DNA of 18,764 nucleotides, taken from positions 1 through 18,764 of the forward strand of contig JAKFYP010000092.1 in NCBI GenBank assembly GCA_021730835.1. Direction: 5' to 3'. This document shows, in pieces, positions 7,743 through 15,249 of the stretch (position 1 is its first letter; every line of letters begins with the position of its first letter). Position numbers and translations under genes: made by a program. The notes under the pieces are model-generated. The model was not told the origin of the DNA. It did no database searches and saw only the letters and a program-made list of their open reading frames with translations. Source of the DNA: Alphaproteobacteria bacterium (GTDB lineage Bacteria > Pseudomonadota > Alphaproteobacteria > Rickettsiales > UBA998).

Positions 7743-8951
7743 TTATTTCAGGCGGCGAAGCTGCTGTTCCGGTATCTGTACGGAAGAGGCGCTGTTAAAG
7801 ACAGGCCCGGCCTTTTTATCGCCCAGATGCTGCTTGAGGCTGTCAGTCAGTTGCTGAATCTGGTTGGCCAGCGAGGACGAAGTCAACTCCATAATGGTAT
7901 GCCCCTCATTTTCTGCCTTTACAGCCGTTTTTATGTCATTTGTGATATAAAAATCAATTTTGTGCCCGGTGACGCGCTCAAAATCCTTAGGATTAACCGC
8001 CTCCTTGAATTTTGAGCCGCTTCGGTTGATGACCACCGACACGCTTTGCGGGCGAATGCCAAGTTGCTTCCAGGTTCCAAGCATCCGGGAAGCATGGGTA
8101 ACGGATTTAAGCCAGAGCTGCGCTACCAGCACGATATGATTGGAGCCGCTGAGCGCTGTAGATACCCAACTGGTCCAGATATGCGGCAGATCAAGGACGA
8201 TGTAGGTATACTTCCCCTGAAGGGCGTGCATCAGGTCACGGATCATCTCCGGTGGCGGCGAGGGCAGCATATGCAGCGGGTTCGGAGCAACGATCACGTC
8301 AAGCACTCCCTTATAACTGGCCGCCATTTTCTCAACCAGCGTCGCGTCAATTCCCCGGTCGGGATGATCAAATATCTCTTTTATCCCATAAGATGTTGCA
8401 ACATCGAGATTTTTTGCAACGATGCCAAACTGGTAGTCCAGATCGACCAGAATAGTCGGTTTCCCGCTATCTCTGGCCAACGCATAAGCGGCATTAAGCG
8501 CCAGCGTACTGGAACCGTCCCCGGCCGATGCGCCGATGAAAGAAATAATCACCCCTTCCTGCGTAGTAGCCGATGCGTCGGTTTTCACCAGCACGGCTCT
8601 TATCTGGCCTATATCAGCCGGGTGAGTAAGGTATTCCAGCACGCCCTTGTCGATCAACGTCCGATAAAAGGCGATATCATTGGTGTTGCCCAGCACCACC
8701 ACCCGCGAGGAAATGTCGCAATACTCTGCCAGCCGATCCAACTCGCTGAGCACGTCATGCCGCCGGTCACCCACATCAATAATCAAATAACGCGGTGAAT
8801 AAGCGGCCTGCGACAATTGCAACGCCGCGTCAAGAGGGGTTCCGATGACAAGATTGGCATGTGTATAACCAAGGGCGGCGGCAATCTGGTGATAAAATTC
8901 ACCGCTTGCGGCATCCTGCGTGACGGCTAATATCGGTGTTTGCTGATCCAT
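7743..8951 (-). CDS. cpaE: Tad pilus localisation protein CpaE/TadZ (MinD/ParA-like)
   Basis: A 402-residue two-domain protein: an atypical response-regulator-like domain (about 1-125, with YLIIDVG at 55-61) followed by a MinD/ParA-type P-loop domain (about 132-380). Family members place the Tad machine, often at a pole. The nucleotide-binding loop reads IGASAGDGSSTLALNAA (139-155). It lacks the deviant-Walker signature lysine and the GKT/GKS lysine, as is common in CpaE/TadZ, where GSST replaces GKTT. ILVDLDYQFG (167-176) and IVLDLPHIWTSW (251-262) match the Walker A' and B regions. ATG 8951 has little ribosome-site support. It is separated from cpaD by 451 bp, unlike the 2-4 bp spacing among cpaB-C-D. 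Confidence 0.9.
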   Translation of the reverse strand: MDQQTPILAVTQDAASGEFYHQIAAALGYTHANLVIGTPLDAALQLSQAAYSPRYLIIDVGDRRHDVLSELDRLAEYCDISSRVVVLGNTNDIAFYRTLIDKGVLEYLTHPADIGQIRAVLVKTDASATTQEGVIISFIGASAGDGSSTLALNAAYALARDSGKPTILVDLDYQFGIVAKNLDVATSYGIKEIFDHPDRGIDATLVEKMAASYKGVLDVIVAPNPLHMLPSPPPEMIRDLMHALQGKYTYIVLDLPHIWTSWVSTALSGSNHIVLVAQLWLKSVTHASRMLGTWKQLGIRPQSVSVVINRSGSKFKEAVNPKDFERVTGHKIDFYITNDIKTAVKAENEGHTIMELTSSSLANQIQQLTDSLKQHLGDKKAGPVFNSASSVQIPEQQLRRLK

Positions 8952-9298
8952 GCTACTTTTGTCAGATAAAAAACAGAACCGAAAGATTCAAAACGGTGCG
9001 CTAATATTCCGCGTGACTCACCGCTTCGTCATTCCTTGAATTTTCGAAATCGAAGTGAAACAAGAATCTAAAGTAATCATATGGTTGAGGTTTTTTGAAT
9101 TACGTTAAATCACCCTGCGCTCAGACATCACGAGTGATGCGGTGAGTTCGGTTTGGTACGGACTCACTCCCACCAAGATTTTCCGAAAATGAACCTCTGT
9201 AAGGAGGATTAAAATCCCTACAGACCCGCCCGAACAATGTTTTGGAACGAAGACACCGAAAAATGATTACCTCTCCTTGCTCAGGATACAGTAACCAG
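8952..9298. other. Hairpin-rich intercistronic stretch between cpaD and cpaE
   Basis: No convincing gene is present. Several stem-loops follow one another: 9265-9296 (GATTAC/GTAACC with an inner TCCT/AGGA), 9197-9223 (CTGTA/TACAG with inner GGAT/ATCC), 9178-9190 (ATTTT/AAAAT), 9142-9167 (a 9-bp stem GTGAGTTCG/CGGACTCAC including one G-T pair) and 9126-9139 (CATCA/TGATG, loop CGAG). The segment GCGGTGAGT (9139-9147) can also pair with ACTCACCGC (9016-9024), which would exclude the 9142-9167 hairpin. This may be a structured mRNA spacer, a processing site or a small RNA on the minus strand; the sequence does not decide. Confidence 0.4.
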
Positions 9299-9406
9299 CC
9301 AGAGCATTTTTCATTTAGTCGTGCGCGTTGTTGTTGCGCGTCTCACGCCGCTTATCTACACTTCAACTCGCACGCTTGGCGCACAACTAAAGCAAAAACG
9401 CTCTAG
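9299..9406. repeat. 108-bp palindromic (MITE-like) element, copy 2
   Basis: Imperfect 28-bp inverted repeats at 9299-9326 and 9379-9406 flank a 52-bp centre. Read as minus-strand RNA, 26 of 28 positions pair, including three G-U pairs, so the fold is better on that strand than on the plus strand. The outer arm (TAGAGCGTTTTT on the minus strand) matches TATAGTGTTTTC of the copy at 2375-2482 at 9 of 12 positions. The centre shares CTCACG, CTACAC and CTCG at offsets agreeing within two bases. The right end covers the stop codon of cpaD (9403-9405). Confidence 0.7.
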
Positions 9407-9987
9407 TTAAGGGAAATTCCCTCAACCTCCGATGAATCCGCAGCGCCGGAATCCGCAGGCGCATTAATGTAACCAAAATTATATTGATTTACCAGCTTAT
9501 TCGCATCAGGGTAGTCGAGCAGACCCGGGCTGGTAAATTGTTGTTTATCCGTTACCATCTGCACCATATTCGAAGCAATCGAGCAACCGAAAGCCGGGTG
9601 AGACATATTGTAGGGATTGATATGGTTATCCACATAACGGTTCTCGCAATCATGCGCCAGCACGCGCTCATAAATCAGGTGGACGGAATTCTCATCCGAC
9701 GAAACATAATCGTATTCTACTCCATACAAACCAAATACTTCCTCAGCAGCCAGACACAGCGGGTCATCCTCATAGCAAAGCAGCTCAGCGCGGGTTGGCT
9801 GATCCTGCTCCAGCCACTCCATTATCTCGTCTACCGACTGGTCACCATCCAGTTGGACTGTAACGATTTCCGAGGAAACATCCAGCAACGATTCCGGCGT
9901 ACCGCGATTGAAAAACGCAGCGCGGGGAACATCACTGCACCCGGCAAGTAAAATCAAAGAAGCGCAAAGCAGAGTCGTCTTTTTCAT
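9403..9987 (-). CDS. cpaD: CpaD-like Tad pilus outer-membrane lipoprotein
   Basis: A 194-residue lipoprotein: a short signal peptide ending in the lipobox LLAGC (Cys17), followed by a divergent CpaD domain. The family's C-terminal signature is recognisable as HDCENRYVDNHINPYN (112-127), then SHPAFGCSIASNMVQMV (129-145), resembling the usual hPAFGCA...NLAxMV pattern, followed by TSPGLLDYPDA. CpaD helps the CpaC secretin in the outer membrane. The first 110 residues are hard to align by eye. It starts 2 bp after cpaC; the ribosome site is weak (GGACTGA). The TAG stop lies inside the terminal repeat of the palindromic element, so the present C-terminus may have been set by that insertion. Confidence 0.82.
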   Translation of the reverse strand: MKKTTLLCASLILLAGCSDVPRAAFFNRGTPESLLDVSSEIVTVQLDGDQSVDEIMEWLEQDQPTRAELLCYEDDPLCLAAEEVFGLYGVEYDYVSSDENSVHLIYERVLAHDCENRYVDNHINPYNMSHPAFGCSIASNMVQMVTDKQQFTSPGLLDYPDANKLVNQYNFGYINAPADSGAADSSEVEGISLN

Positions 9988-9989
9988 AT

Positions 9990-11498
9990 TCAGTCCACTA
10001 TAAATCCAATTGGGCCTTCAAGGCTCGGGGTTTGCGAAAGGCGCTCGGTTTCCGCAGAAGTGGAGCCAAGAGCGCCGTAGAAGAAGCTTTCCATCACGCT
10101 GGCCGGCTGATACTCATCCGTCGGCAGTTTCACATCGGCGGAGACCAGCGGATCAACCAGATACGGCGTTACCGCCAGCACCAGCTCCGTTTCCTCACGC
10201 TGATATTCCGTGCTGCGGAACAGCGCACTCAGGATGGGGATTTCTCCCAGACCCGGCAACTGGCTAATGGTAGAGCGCATTTCGTCCTGAATCAGCCCGG
10301 CAATCATGAAACTTTCGCCCGGCGCCATCTCCAGCGTGGTCTTTGCCCGACGCGTTGTCAGAGCAGGGATCTGAATGCTGGTCAAAATAATTGCGTTTTC
10401 CTCCGATATTTCAGAAACCTCCGGCTCAACGTCAATGCGAATGCGGTTTTCCGTGATGACCGTAGGCTTAAAGCGCACGGAAACCCCAAACGGCTTGAAT
10501 TCAATCGTGATGCGATCTTCATTCACCGATACCGGAATGGGGAACTCCCCACCCGCCAGAAACTTCGCTTCTTCACCGGACATGGCAACCAGATTCGGCT
10601 CCGCCAGTACTTTAAACAAACCGTCACGCTCCAGCGCTTCCAACAAAGCGGAAACTCCGTTGCCGCTGGAATTTAGCAGCCTGCCAGAAAGAAAACCCCG
10701 GCTACCGGATTCCGTACCGCGTCCGTCGATCGTGAACTGGCCAAAGCCTAAACCGCTTCCTGCGACAAACGCATCAATTCCTCCGCCGGTACCGGCGGCG
10801 ATGGCCGAATCCGTGCCCGCACTGATTGCCTGAAGGTTGACACCCAGTTTTTTCAGTGCGGTTCGGCGCATTTCACCGACCCGCACCCGCAGCATGACCT
10901 GCTGGCCGGAGGCGATCGTCATCAGGTTCAGCACTTTGCTGACATGTTTTTCCTCACTTAGCGGCGGGCTGGTGTCACGGGTATTGGTATTGTATTTCGC
11001 ATTATCCGATGCCGTTTTGCCAAAAGGCGGCTCAATAAACTCATTGGCGATTTTGACCGCTGTATCGGCGGCGGCCAAACTGCTGATCTGACCCGTCAGC
11101 ACAAGATTGGTATTAATCATTTCGACACCGATAGCCTCATAAGGCAGAAAATCTTTCATCGCCTTGCGAATAGCGGGCAGATCGTAGCCGACCGTTACGT
11201 CAATCCGGCGAATCATCTTGCTGGATTCATCGAAAATCCGTACGGATGTCTGACCCAGTGACTTACCGATGATGGAAACGTTGTTTTTTCCATGGGCATA
11301 TACGTCAGCAACATCGGGATCAGCAACAATAACTTCGCCCATCGCGACAGGCACTTCCACCAACTCGGACCGGCTGACCGGAATTACCACCTCCAGCGCC
11401 CGCGTCCCAACAGGAATTCCGAATGCCGTGACAGCCAGCATGGCGCTGATACACAGTGTTTTGAGGGAAGACATCATAATACGATCATCATACTTCAT
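9990..11498 (-). CDS. cpaC: Tad pilus secretin CpaC (RcpA)
   Basis: A 502-residue outer-membrane secretin forming the channel for the Flp pilus. It has a signal peptide (hydrophobic core about 14-30), an N-terminal pilus/secretin domain (about 36-105, with GEVIVADPDVADVYA and SIIGKSLGQTSVRIFD), a BON-like segment (105-155) and the secretin domain (about 195-450). Characteristic motifs are VMLRVRVGEMRRTALKKLG, LLEALERDGLFKVLAEPNL and the near-terminal QLPGLGEIPILSALFRS (413-429), followed by ELVLAVTPYLVDP. A Gly-rich loop is at 234-256. Start ATG 11498 has a weak ribosome site and follows cpaB by 4 bp; ATGs at residues 8-9 are possible alternatives and would also leave a good signal peptide. 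Confidence 0.94.
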   Translation of the reverse strand: MKYDDRIMMSSLKTLCISAMLAVTAFGIPVGTRALEVVIPVSRSELVEVPVAMGEVIVADPDVADVYAHGKNNVSIIGKSLGQTSVRIFDESSKMIRRIDVTVGYDLPAIRKAMKDFLPYEAIGVEMINTNLVLTGQISSLAAADTAVKIANEFIEPPFGKTASDNAKYNTNTRDTSPPLSEEKHVSKVLNLMTIASGQQVMLRVRVGEMRRTALKKLGVNLQAISAGTDSAIAAGTGGGIDAFVAGSGLGFGQFTIDGRGTESGSRGFLSGRLLNSSGNGVSALLEALERDGLFKVLAEPNLVAMSGEEAKFLAGGEFPIPVSVNEDRITIEFKPFGVSVRFKPTVITENRIRIDVEPEVSEISEENAIILTSIQIPALTTRRAKTTLEMAPGESFMIAGLIQDEMRSTISQLPGLGEIPILSALFRSTEYQREETELVLAVTPYLVDPLVSADVKLPTDEYQPASVMESFFYGALGSTSAETERLSQTPSLEGPIGFIVD

Positions 11499-11502
11499 AA
11501 GG

Positions 11503-12414
11503 TTACTCTGCTATTTCTTCCTGAACCGCCTCCTGCAGATTTTCATCTGCACCGGGAGTGACGGATGTTTCAGCCGCTTCAACGCCACGAATGACAAGCA
11601 CGCTTTTCCTAGCCTGATTGCCCTGATTTGCATACGCGTCACTTCGTGAGAGGTCTTTCACGTAGGTGATTCTGGCTTCTTCTGTTTGATCTTTATCTTC
11701 AAGCGAGCGCAGCGCCAGAGAGAGATAGCCGGTTTCCTGCGCCAGTCGCAGCTTTTGCGCTTCATCCAGCGACACTTCAAGGCTGATGCTGGACGGAAGT
11801 TCTTTCTTTTTTCCGTCTTCCGTTGTCTCGCCCTGAGCGCGCTGATCTACCGCCAACACCTTGACGTTGGTCAGAAGAGTCTCCGTGACAACCTCATCTT
11901 TTTCCTGATCGTCCTCCTCCACATCCGCCTTGGGAATGGGGTGAGTTACCAACACGTCCACCCTGTCGCCCGGGAAAATGAACCCTGCCACGGCGGCAAT
12001 ACCATCGGACGCAATGGTGGCGACACGCTTGCCCGGGGGCAGTGCGGCAGCAAGGAACCCCGGGTCGCTGGGATTGGCCAGCTTAGACTTCAGGATCGGC
12101 TCATTCTGCTGGAAAGAGCCGCGTGCGACCATACCGATCACTTCTTTGCTGCCTGCACCGGCAGTAATGAAACCATCGACGACAAGGTGTTTCGGCCAGG
12201 GTTGCGGATTCAGCATATCGGAAGCAATGACTTCCCCCAACGGGATCGGGCGCTCGGCAACCAGAACATCCACGGTCTCCACATCGGACGCGCCACTCGT
12301 CTGCACGATCGGGCCATTACCGGGGGCCGGATCGGAACCCCCGAGCACATTGAAAACAACGATGCCTACAACCAGGGCAAGCACAAAGGCAATGATGACT
12401 CCGACAAACCGCAT
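11503..12414 (-). CDS. cpaB: Flp pilus assembly protein CpaB (RcpC)
   Basis: A 303-residue periplasmic protein anchored by one N-terminal membrane segment (about 4-23). A SAF domain follows (about 47-112, with VLVAERPIPLGEVIASDML), then the RcpC/CpaB domain (about 115-260) with the hallmark GFIFPGDRVDVLVT (144-157). An unusually acidic and charged insertion is present at about 164-205 (EEDDQEKDE, then EDGKKKE). CpaB proteins stabilise or gate the Tad secretin. It is the first gene of the tad block in this window, with cpaC 4 bp downstream. ATG 12414 has a poor ribosome site. A sigma70-like promoter lies about 125 bases upstream. Confidence 0.93.
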   Translation of the reverse strand: MRFVGVIIAFVLALVVGIVVFNVLGGSDPAPGNGPIVQTSGASDVETVDVLVAERPIPLGEVIASDMLNPQPWPKHLVVDGFITAGAGSKEVIGMVARGSFQQNEPILKSKLANPSDPGFLAAALPPGKRVATIASDGIAAVAGFIFPGDRVDVLVTHPIPKADVEEDDQEKDEVVTETLLTNVKVLAVDQRAQGETTEDGKKKELPSSISLEVSLDEAQKLRLAQETGYLSLALRSLEDKDQTEEARITYVKDLSRSDAYANQGNQARKSVLVIRGVEAAETSVTPGADENLQEAVQEEIAE

Positions 12415-12545
12415 AATAAATTATCGCCCAGATGAATGAACCAAACGTATCATGTTAACTGGAGGGGAAGGCCCGCGGTAAAGAAACTGTTAAGTCCTTT
12501 TGCCCGGTTACGTATCCTGTCCATTCTGCATTAACGTTTGCGGAG

Positions 12546-12573
12546 TTTATAGAGAAAACCCTTTTGCCGTCAA
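12546..12573 (-). promoter_or_regulatory. Sigma70-like promoter candidate for the cpaB operon
   Basis: On the minus strand, TTGACG (12568-12573) and TATAAA (12546-12551) are separated by 16 bp; each box matches the consensus at five of six positions. Transcription would begin near 12540, giving a leader of about 125 bases to ATG 12414. One CCTTTTGCC repeat (GGCAAAAGG on this strand) lies in the spacer, one upstream and one in the leader. Confidence 0.5.
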
Positions 12574-12610
12574 GGCGGAATCATGTAGCGCTCCTTTTAA
12601 AAATCCCCTT

Positions 12611-12639
12611 TTGCCGCGGATGCGTGATATATTTATCAT
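12611..12639 (+). promoter_or_regulatory. Weak promoter candidate for guaA
   Basis: TTGCCG (12611-12616), a 17-bp spacer and TATCAT (12634-12639) face guaA. The -10 matches at five of six positions and the -35 at four. The leader would be about 100 bases. The -35 box overlaps the CCTTTTGCC repeat at 12607-12615. Such matches occur by chance in AT-rich DNA, so this is tentative. Confidence 0.28.
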
Positions 12640-12747
12640 TGGCAAAATCATAATATACTGATGGGTAAATGCTTTTTTTAAAACATTGCCGTTTGGCCCG
12701 GCTGACCGCACTCCGCATTTGATTCGGGGGATAAAGCTGGTGTAGTA

Positions 12748-14322
12748 ATGCCCCATACAGATTCACCGGGGCTTATGCACGATCACATCCTGATTATCGA
12801 CCTTGGCTCGCAGTTCACGCAGCTGATTGCCCGGCGTGTGCGCGAAAACGGCGTTTATTGCGAGATTATCCCGTGCAGCGCCGACATGGAGACAATTCGC
12901 GGCCATCACCCTAAAGCGCTGATTCTCTCCGGTGGCCCGGCCTCGGTGCATCAGGATTTCTCACCCACCGTGCCGGAAGGAATATTCGCGCTCGGCATCC
13001 CGGTGCTGGGCATTTGTTACGGCCAGCAGCTTATGTGCCAGATGCTGGGCGGCAGTGTGGCCTCGTCGGATCACCGTGAATTCGGGCGAGCGATGGTGGA
13101 GGTGGTGGCCGACTGCCCGCTCTTTGCCGATGTCTGGCAATCCGGCGCGAGCCATCAGGTCTGGATGAGCCACGGCGACAAGGTGGATACCCTGCCGGAC
13201 GGCTTCAGCGTAGCCGCCCGCACTCCCGGCGCGCCGCATGCCGTCATCGCCGACGCTTCTCGCCATTTCTACGGCGTACAATTTCATCCCGAAGTGGTGC
13301 ATACTCCGGAAGGCGGAGCGCTGCTTAAGAATTTTACTCACCGCATTGCCGGATGTTCGGGTGACTGGGACATGGCTTCCTTCCTTGAGGAGGAAATCGA
13401 GGCTATCCGCAAAAAAGTCGGCGGTAAACGCGTCATTTGCGGGGTCAGCGGCGGGGTGGATTCCTCGGTCGTCGCCGCATTGCTGCATAAAGCCATTGGC
13501 GATCAGCTTATCTGTATTTTCGTCGATACCGGCATGCTGCGGCAGGACGAGGCACAGCAGGTGCGTGAAATGTTCGCCGGGCATTTCCATATGCCCCTGA
13601 CCTATGTGGACGCCGGTATGCTGTTTCTCGGACGGCTGCACGGGGTTAGCGATCCCGAACGCAAGCGCAGGATCATCGGCGAAACCTTCATTGAGGTGTT
13701 CGAGCGGGAGGCCGAAGCCGTCGGCGGAGCGGATTTCCTCGCGCAGGGTACGCTTTACCCGGATGTCATCGAGTCGGTATCGTTTCACGGCGGGCCAAGC
13801 GTCACCATCAAGTCGCACCACAATGTCGGCGGTTTGCCCGAGCGCATGAATATGGCCTTAATCGAGCCGGTGCGCGAATTATTCAAGGATGAGGTGCGGG
13901 CGCTGGGGCTGGAGCTTGGCATGCCCGCGCATATGGTGGGCCGCCATCCTTTTCCGGGGCCGGGATTGGCAATTCGCGTGCCGGGAGTGATTACGCCGGA
14001 GAAACTGGCAATTTTGCGCCGCGCCGACAATATCTATATTGAGGAAATCCGTAAGGCCCAGCTTTACGATACCATCTGGCAGGCCTTCGCCGTGCTGCTA
14101 CCGGTAAAGACGGTCGGGGTGATGGGCGATAACCGGACTTACGAATATGTTTGCGCCCTGCGCGCCGTAACCTCAACCGATGGCATGACGGCTGATTTCT
14201 ATCCGTTTTCCCACGAATTCCTCGGCCATGTCTCCGGGCGCATTGTCAACGAGGTGCGCGGCATCAACCGGGTGGTCTACGATGTCACCAGCAAGCCGCC
14301 GGGCACGATTGAGTGGGAGTGA
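12748..14322 (+). CDS. guaA: GMP synthase (glutamine-hydrolysing)
   Basis: A 524-residue two-domain GMP synthetase converting XMP to GMP with ATP and glutamine in purine synthesis. The N-terminal class I amidotransferase has the nucleophile in GICYGQQL (Cys90) and the dyad in GVQFHPEVVHT (His180, Glu182). The ATP-pyrophosphatase domain starts near 230 with the PP-loop SGGVDSS (234-240). The C-terminal dimerisation domain shows RHPFPGPGLAIRV and ends TSKPPGTIEWE, the canonical tail. The start is uncertain: ATG 12748 is the longest, whereas ATG 12775 (residue 10) would begin closer to the conserved ILIIDLGSQ; neither has a good ribosome site. pyrE follows 6 bp downstream. Confidence 0.97.
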   Translation: MPHTDSPGLMHDHILIIDLGSQFTQLIARRVRENGVYCEIIPCSADMETIRGHHPKALILSGGPASVHQDFSPTVPEGIFALGIPVLGICYGQQLMCQMLGGSVASSDHREFGRAMVEVVADCPLFADVWQSGASHQVWMSHGDKVDTLPDGFSVAARTPGAPHAVIADASRHFYGVQFHPEVVHTPEGGALLKNFTHRIAGCSGDWDMASFLEEEIEAIRKKVGGKRVICGVSGGVDSSVVAALLHKAIGDQLICIFVDTGMLRQDEAQQVREMFAGHFHMPLTYVDAGMLFLGRLHGVSDPERKRRIIGETFIEVFEREAEAVGGADFLAQGTLYPDVIESVSFHGGPSVTIKSHHNVGGLPERMNMALIEPVRELFKDEVRALGLELGMPAHMVGRHPFPGPGLAIRVPGVITPEKLAILRRADNIYIEEIRKAQLYDTIWQAFAVLLPVKTVGVMGDNRTYEYVCALRAVTSTDGMTADFYPFSHEFLGHVSGRIVNEVRGINRVVYDVTSKPPGTIEWE

Positions 14323-14328
14323 AACGCA

Positions 14329-14901
14329 ATGCCTCAGCCTGTCTCTGATACTGGCCCCCGTGCCTGCCTGCGCTCGATTATCGCGGAGAAATCCTATCTG
14401 ACGGGAGGTGATTTCGCGCTGGCTTCCGGCACGGGCAGCAGTTTCTTCTTCGATATGAAGCCGACTCTGCTTGATCCTGAGGGCGCAACCCTTGTCGCCG
14501 ATCTCATGCTGGCCATACTGGCGGAATATAACGTAACGGCGGTTGGCGGGCTGGTGCTCGGGGCCTGCCCTGTCGCCTCAGCGATATGTGTGCGCAGTTT
14601 TGGCTCGAGACAGCCGCTGAAGGGTTTTTATATCCGCAAAGAGCCGAAAGGACGCGGTACGAACAAGCTGTTTGAGGGTGAGGAATTACCTCGCGGCAGC
14701 CGTATCGCCATCGTTGAGGATGTCACCACATCCGGCGGCTCAGCGCTCAAAGCGGTCGAAACGGCAAGGACTATCGGGCTGGAAGTGGCTTGCGTGCTAA
14801 CGGTCATTGACCGGTTGCAAAGTGCGGATGACGCTTTCCGGCGGGCGGGCATTCCTTTTCATGCCCTGTTTACCCGTGAGGATTTCGCAGATGGCACGTA
14901 G
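14329..14901 (+). CDS. pyrE: Orotate phosphoribosyltransferase
   Basis: A 190-residue type I phosphoribosyltransferase that joins orotate to PRPP to give OMP in pyrimidine synthesis. The PRPP-binding motif IAIVEDVTTSGGSALKA spans 126-142 (acidic pair Glu130-Asp131). The flexible catalytic loop FYIRKEPKGRGTNKLFEG spans 100-117 with the expected Arg-Lys. The N-terminal SGTGSSFFFDMKP matches the family's SG..S.yY.D.K pattern. GGAG, partly overlapping the guaA stop, supplies the ribosome site about 9 bases before ATG 14329. It is likely cotranscribed with guaA, placing one purine and one pyrimidine enzyme together. A small membrane protein gene follows 3 bp later. Confidence 0.93.
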   Translation: MPQPVSDTGPRACLRSIIAEKSYLTGGDFALASGTGSSFFFDMKPTLLDPEGATLVADLMLAILAEYNVTAVGGLVLGACPVASAICVRSFGSRQPLKGFYIRKEPKGRGTNKLFEGEELPRGSRIAIVEDVTTSGGSALKAVETARTIGLEVACVLTVIDRLQSADDAFRRAGIPFHALFTREDFADGT

Positions 14902-14904
14902 GTC

Positions 14905-15240
14905 ATGGCACTGATATTGTTAAAGTTTGGTCTGGCAGCCGCAGTAATCGTTTTTTCTTCCTGGCTCGCCGGAAAAAGACCGGAACTGGCCGGGTTTATC
15001 GTCGCCCTGCCGCTAACTACGCTGCTGGCGCTGGCATTCTCCTATGGCGAATACAGGGATTCCGCCGCCAGTGTTACCTTTGCCCGCAGCATCTTCGCCG
15101 GTATACCTATATCCCTGATGTTTTTTATACCATTCCTGCTGGCTGAACGCCTGCATCTGCACTTTTGGCAATGTTATGCCGCCGGGCTTGGCCTTCTGGT
15201 CATCGGCTATTTTCTGCACCGGCAGGTCATGCACTGGTGA
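14905..15240 (+). CDS. Small four-helix membrane protein, DUF3147-like
   Basis: A 111-residue protein made almost entirely of four membrane segments (about 5-20, 28-48, 63-84 and 87-106). The segment GKRPELAGFIVALPLTTLLALAF resembles the KrP.lAG.i.alPlt.ll pattern of the DUF3147 family; I rate that match as moderate since I could not search a profile. No function is known. It starts 3 bp after the pyrE stop and is probably translated from the same transcript. It ends at TGA 15238-15240, facing the VTT-like gene across a small palindrome. Confidence 0.75.
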   Translation: MALILLKFGLAAAVIVFSSWLAGKRPELAGFIVALPLTTLLALAFSYGEYRDSAASVTFARSIFAGIPISLMFFIPFLLAERLHLHFWQCYAAGLGLLVIGYFLHRQVMHW

Positions 15241-15249
15241 CAGGCGTAT

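Larger units (their letters stand above)
12415..12747. promoter_or_regulatory. Divergent control region between cpaB and guaA
   Basis: This 333-bp stretch has no credible gene; the short frames in it lack coding character. It contains a promoter candidate for each flanking gene and three direct copies of CCTTTTGCC at 12496-12504, 12560-12568 and 12607-12615. On the minus strand AAGGAG is followed by a four-codon frame (ATG at 12584) ending in TGA, which I regard as chance. The stretch 12625-12685 is AT-rich. Confidence 0.5.

Noticed and set aside
8963..8991. A possible promoter TTGAAT-N17-TATCTG just upstream of cpaE
   Set aside because: The -10 matches at only three positions and the start of transcription would fall almost on the ATG.
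9203..9294. AAGGAGG followed by an open frame of about 28 codons on the plus strand between cpaD and cpaE
   Set aside because: No ATG, GTG or TTG start at usable spacing; the AAGGAGG is part of a hairpin stem.
12479..12493. A CtrA-like TTAA-N7-TTTA on the minus strand upstream of cpaB
   Set aside because: One base off the full-site pattern and downstream of the better promoter candidate; in AT-containing DNA such a match is expected by chance.
12570..12600. AAGGAG plus a four-codon frame on the minus strand upstream of cpaB, as a leader peptide
   Set aside because: Too short to carry attenuation logic, overlaps the -35 box of the promoter candidate and so would not be transcribed from it.
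12961..13821. A 286-codon open frame on the minus strand inside guaA
   Set aside because: It lies wholly antisense to a highly conserved gene, matches no family I know and has the biased composition expected of a shadow frame.
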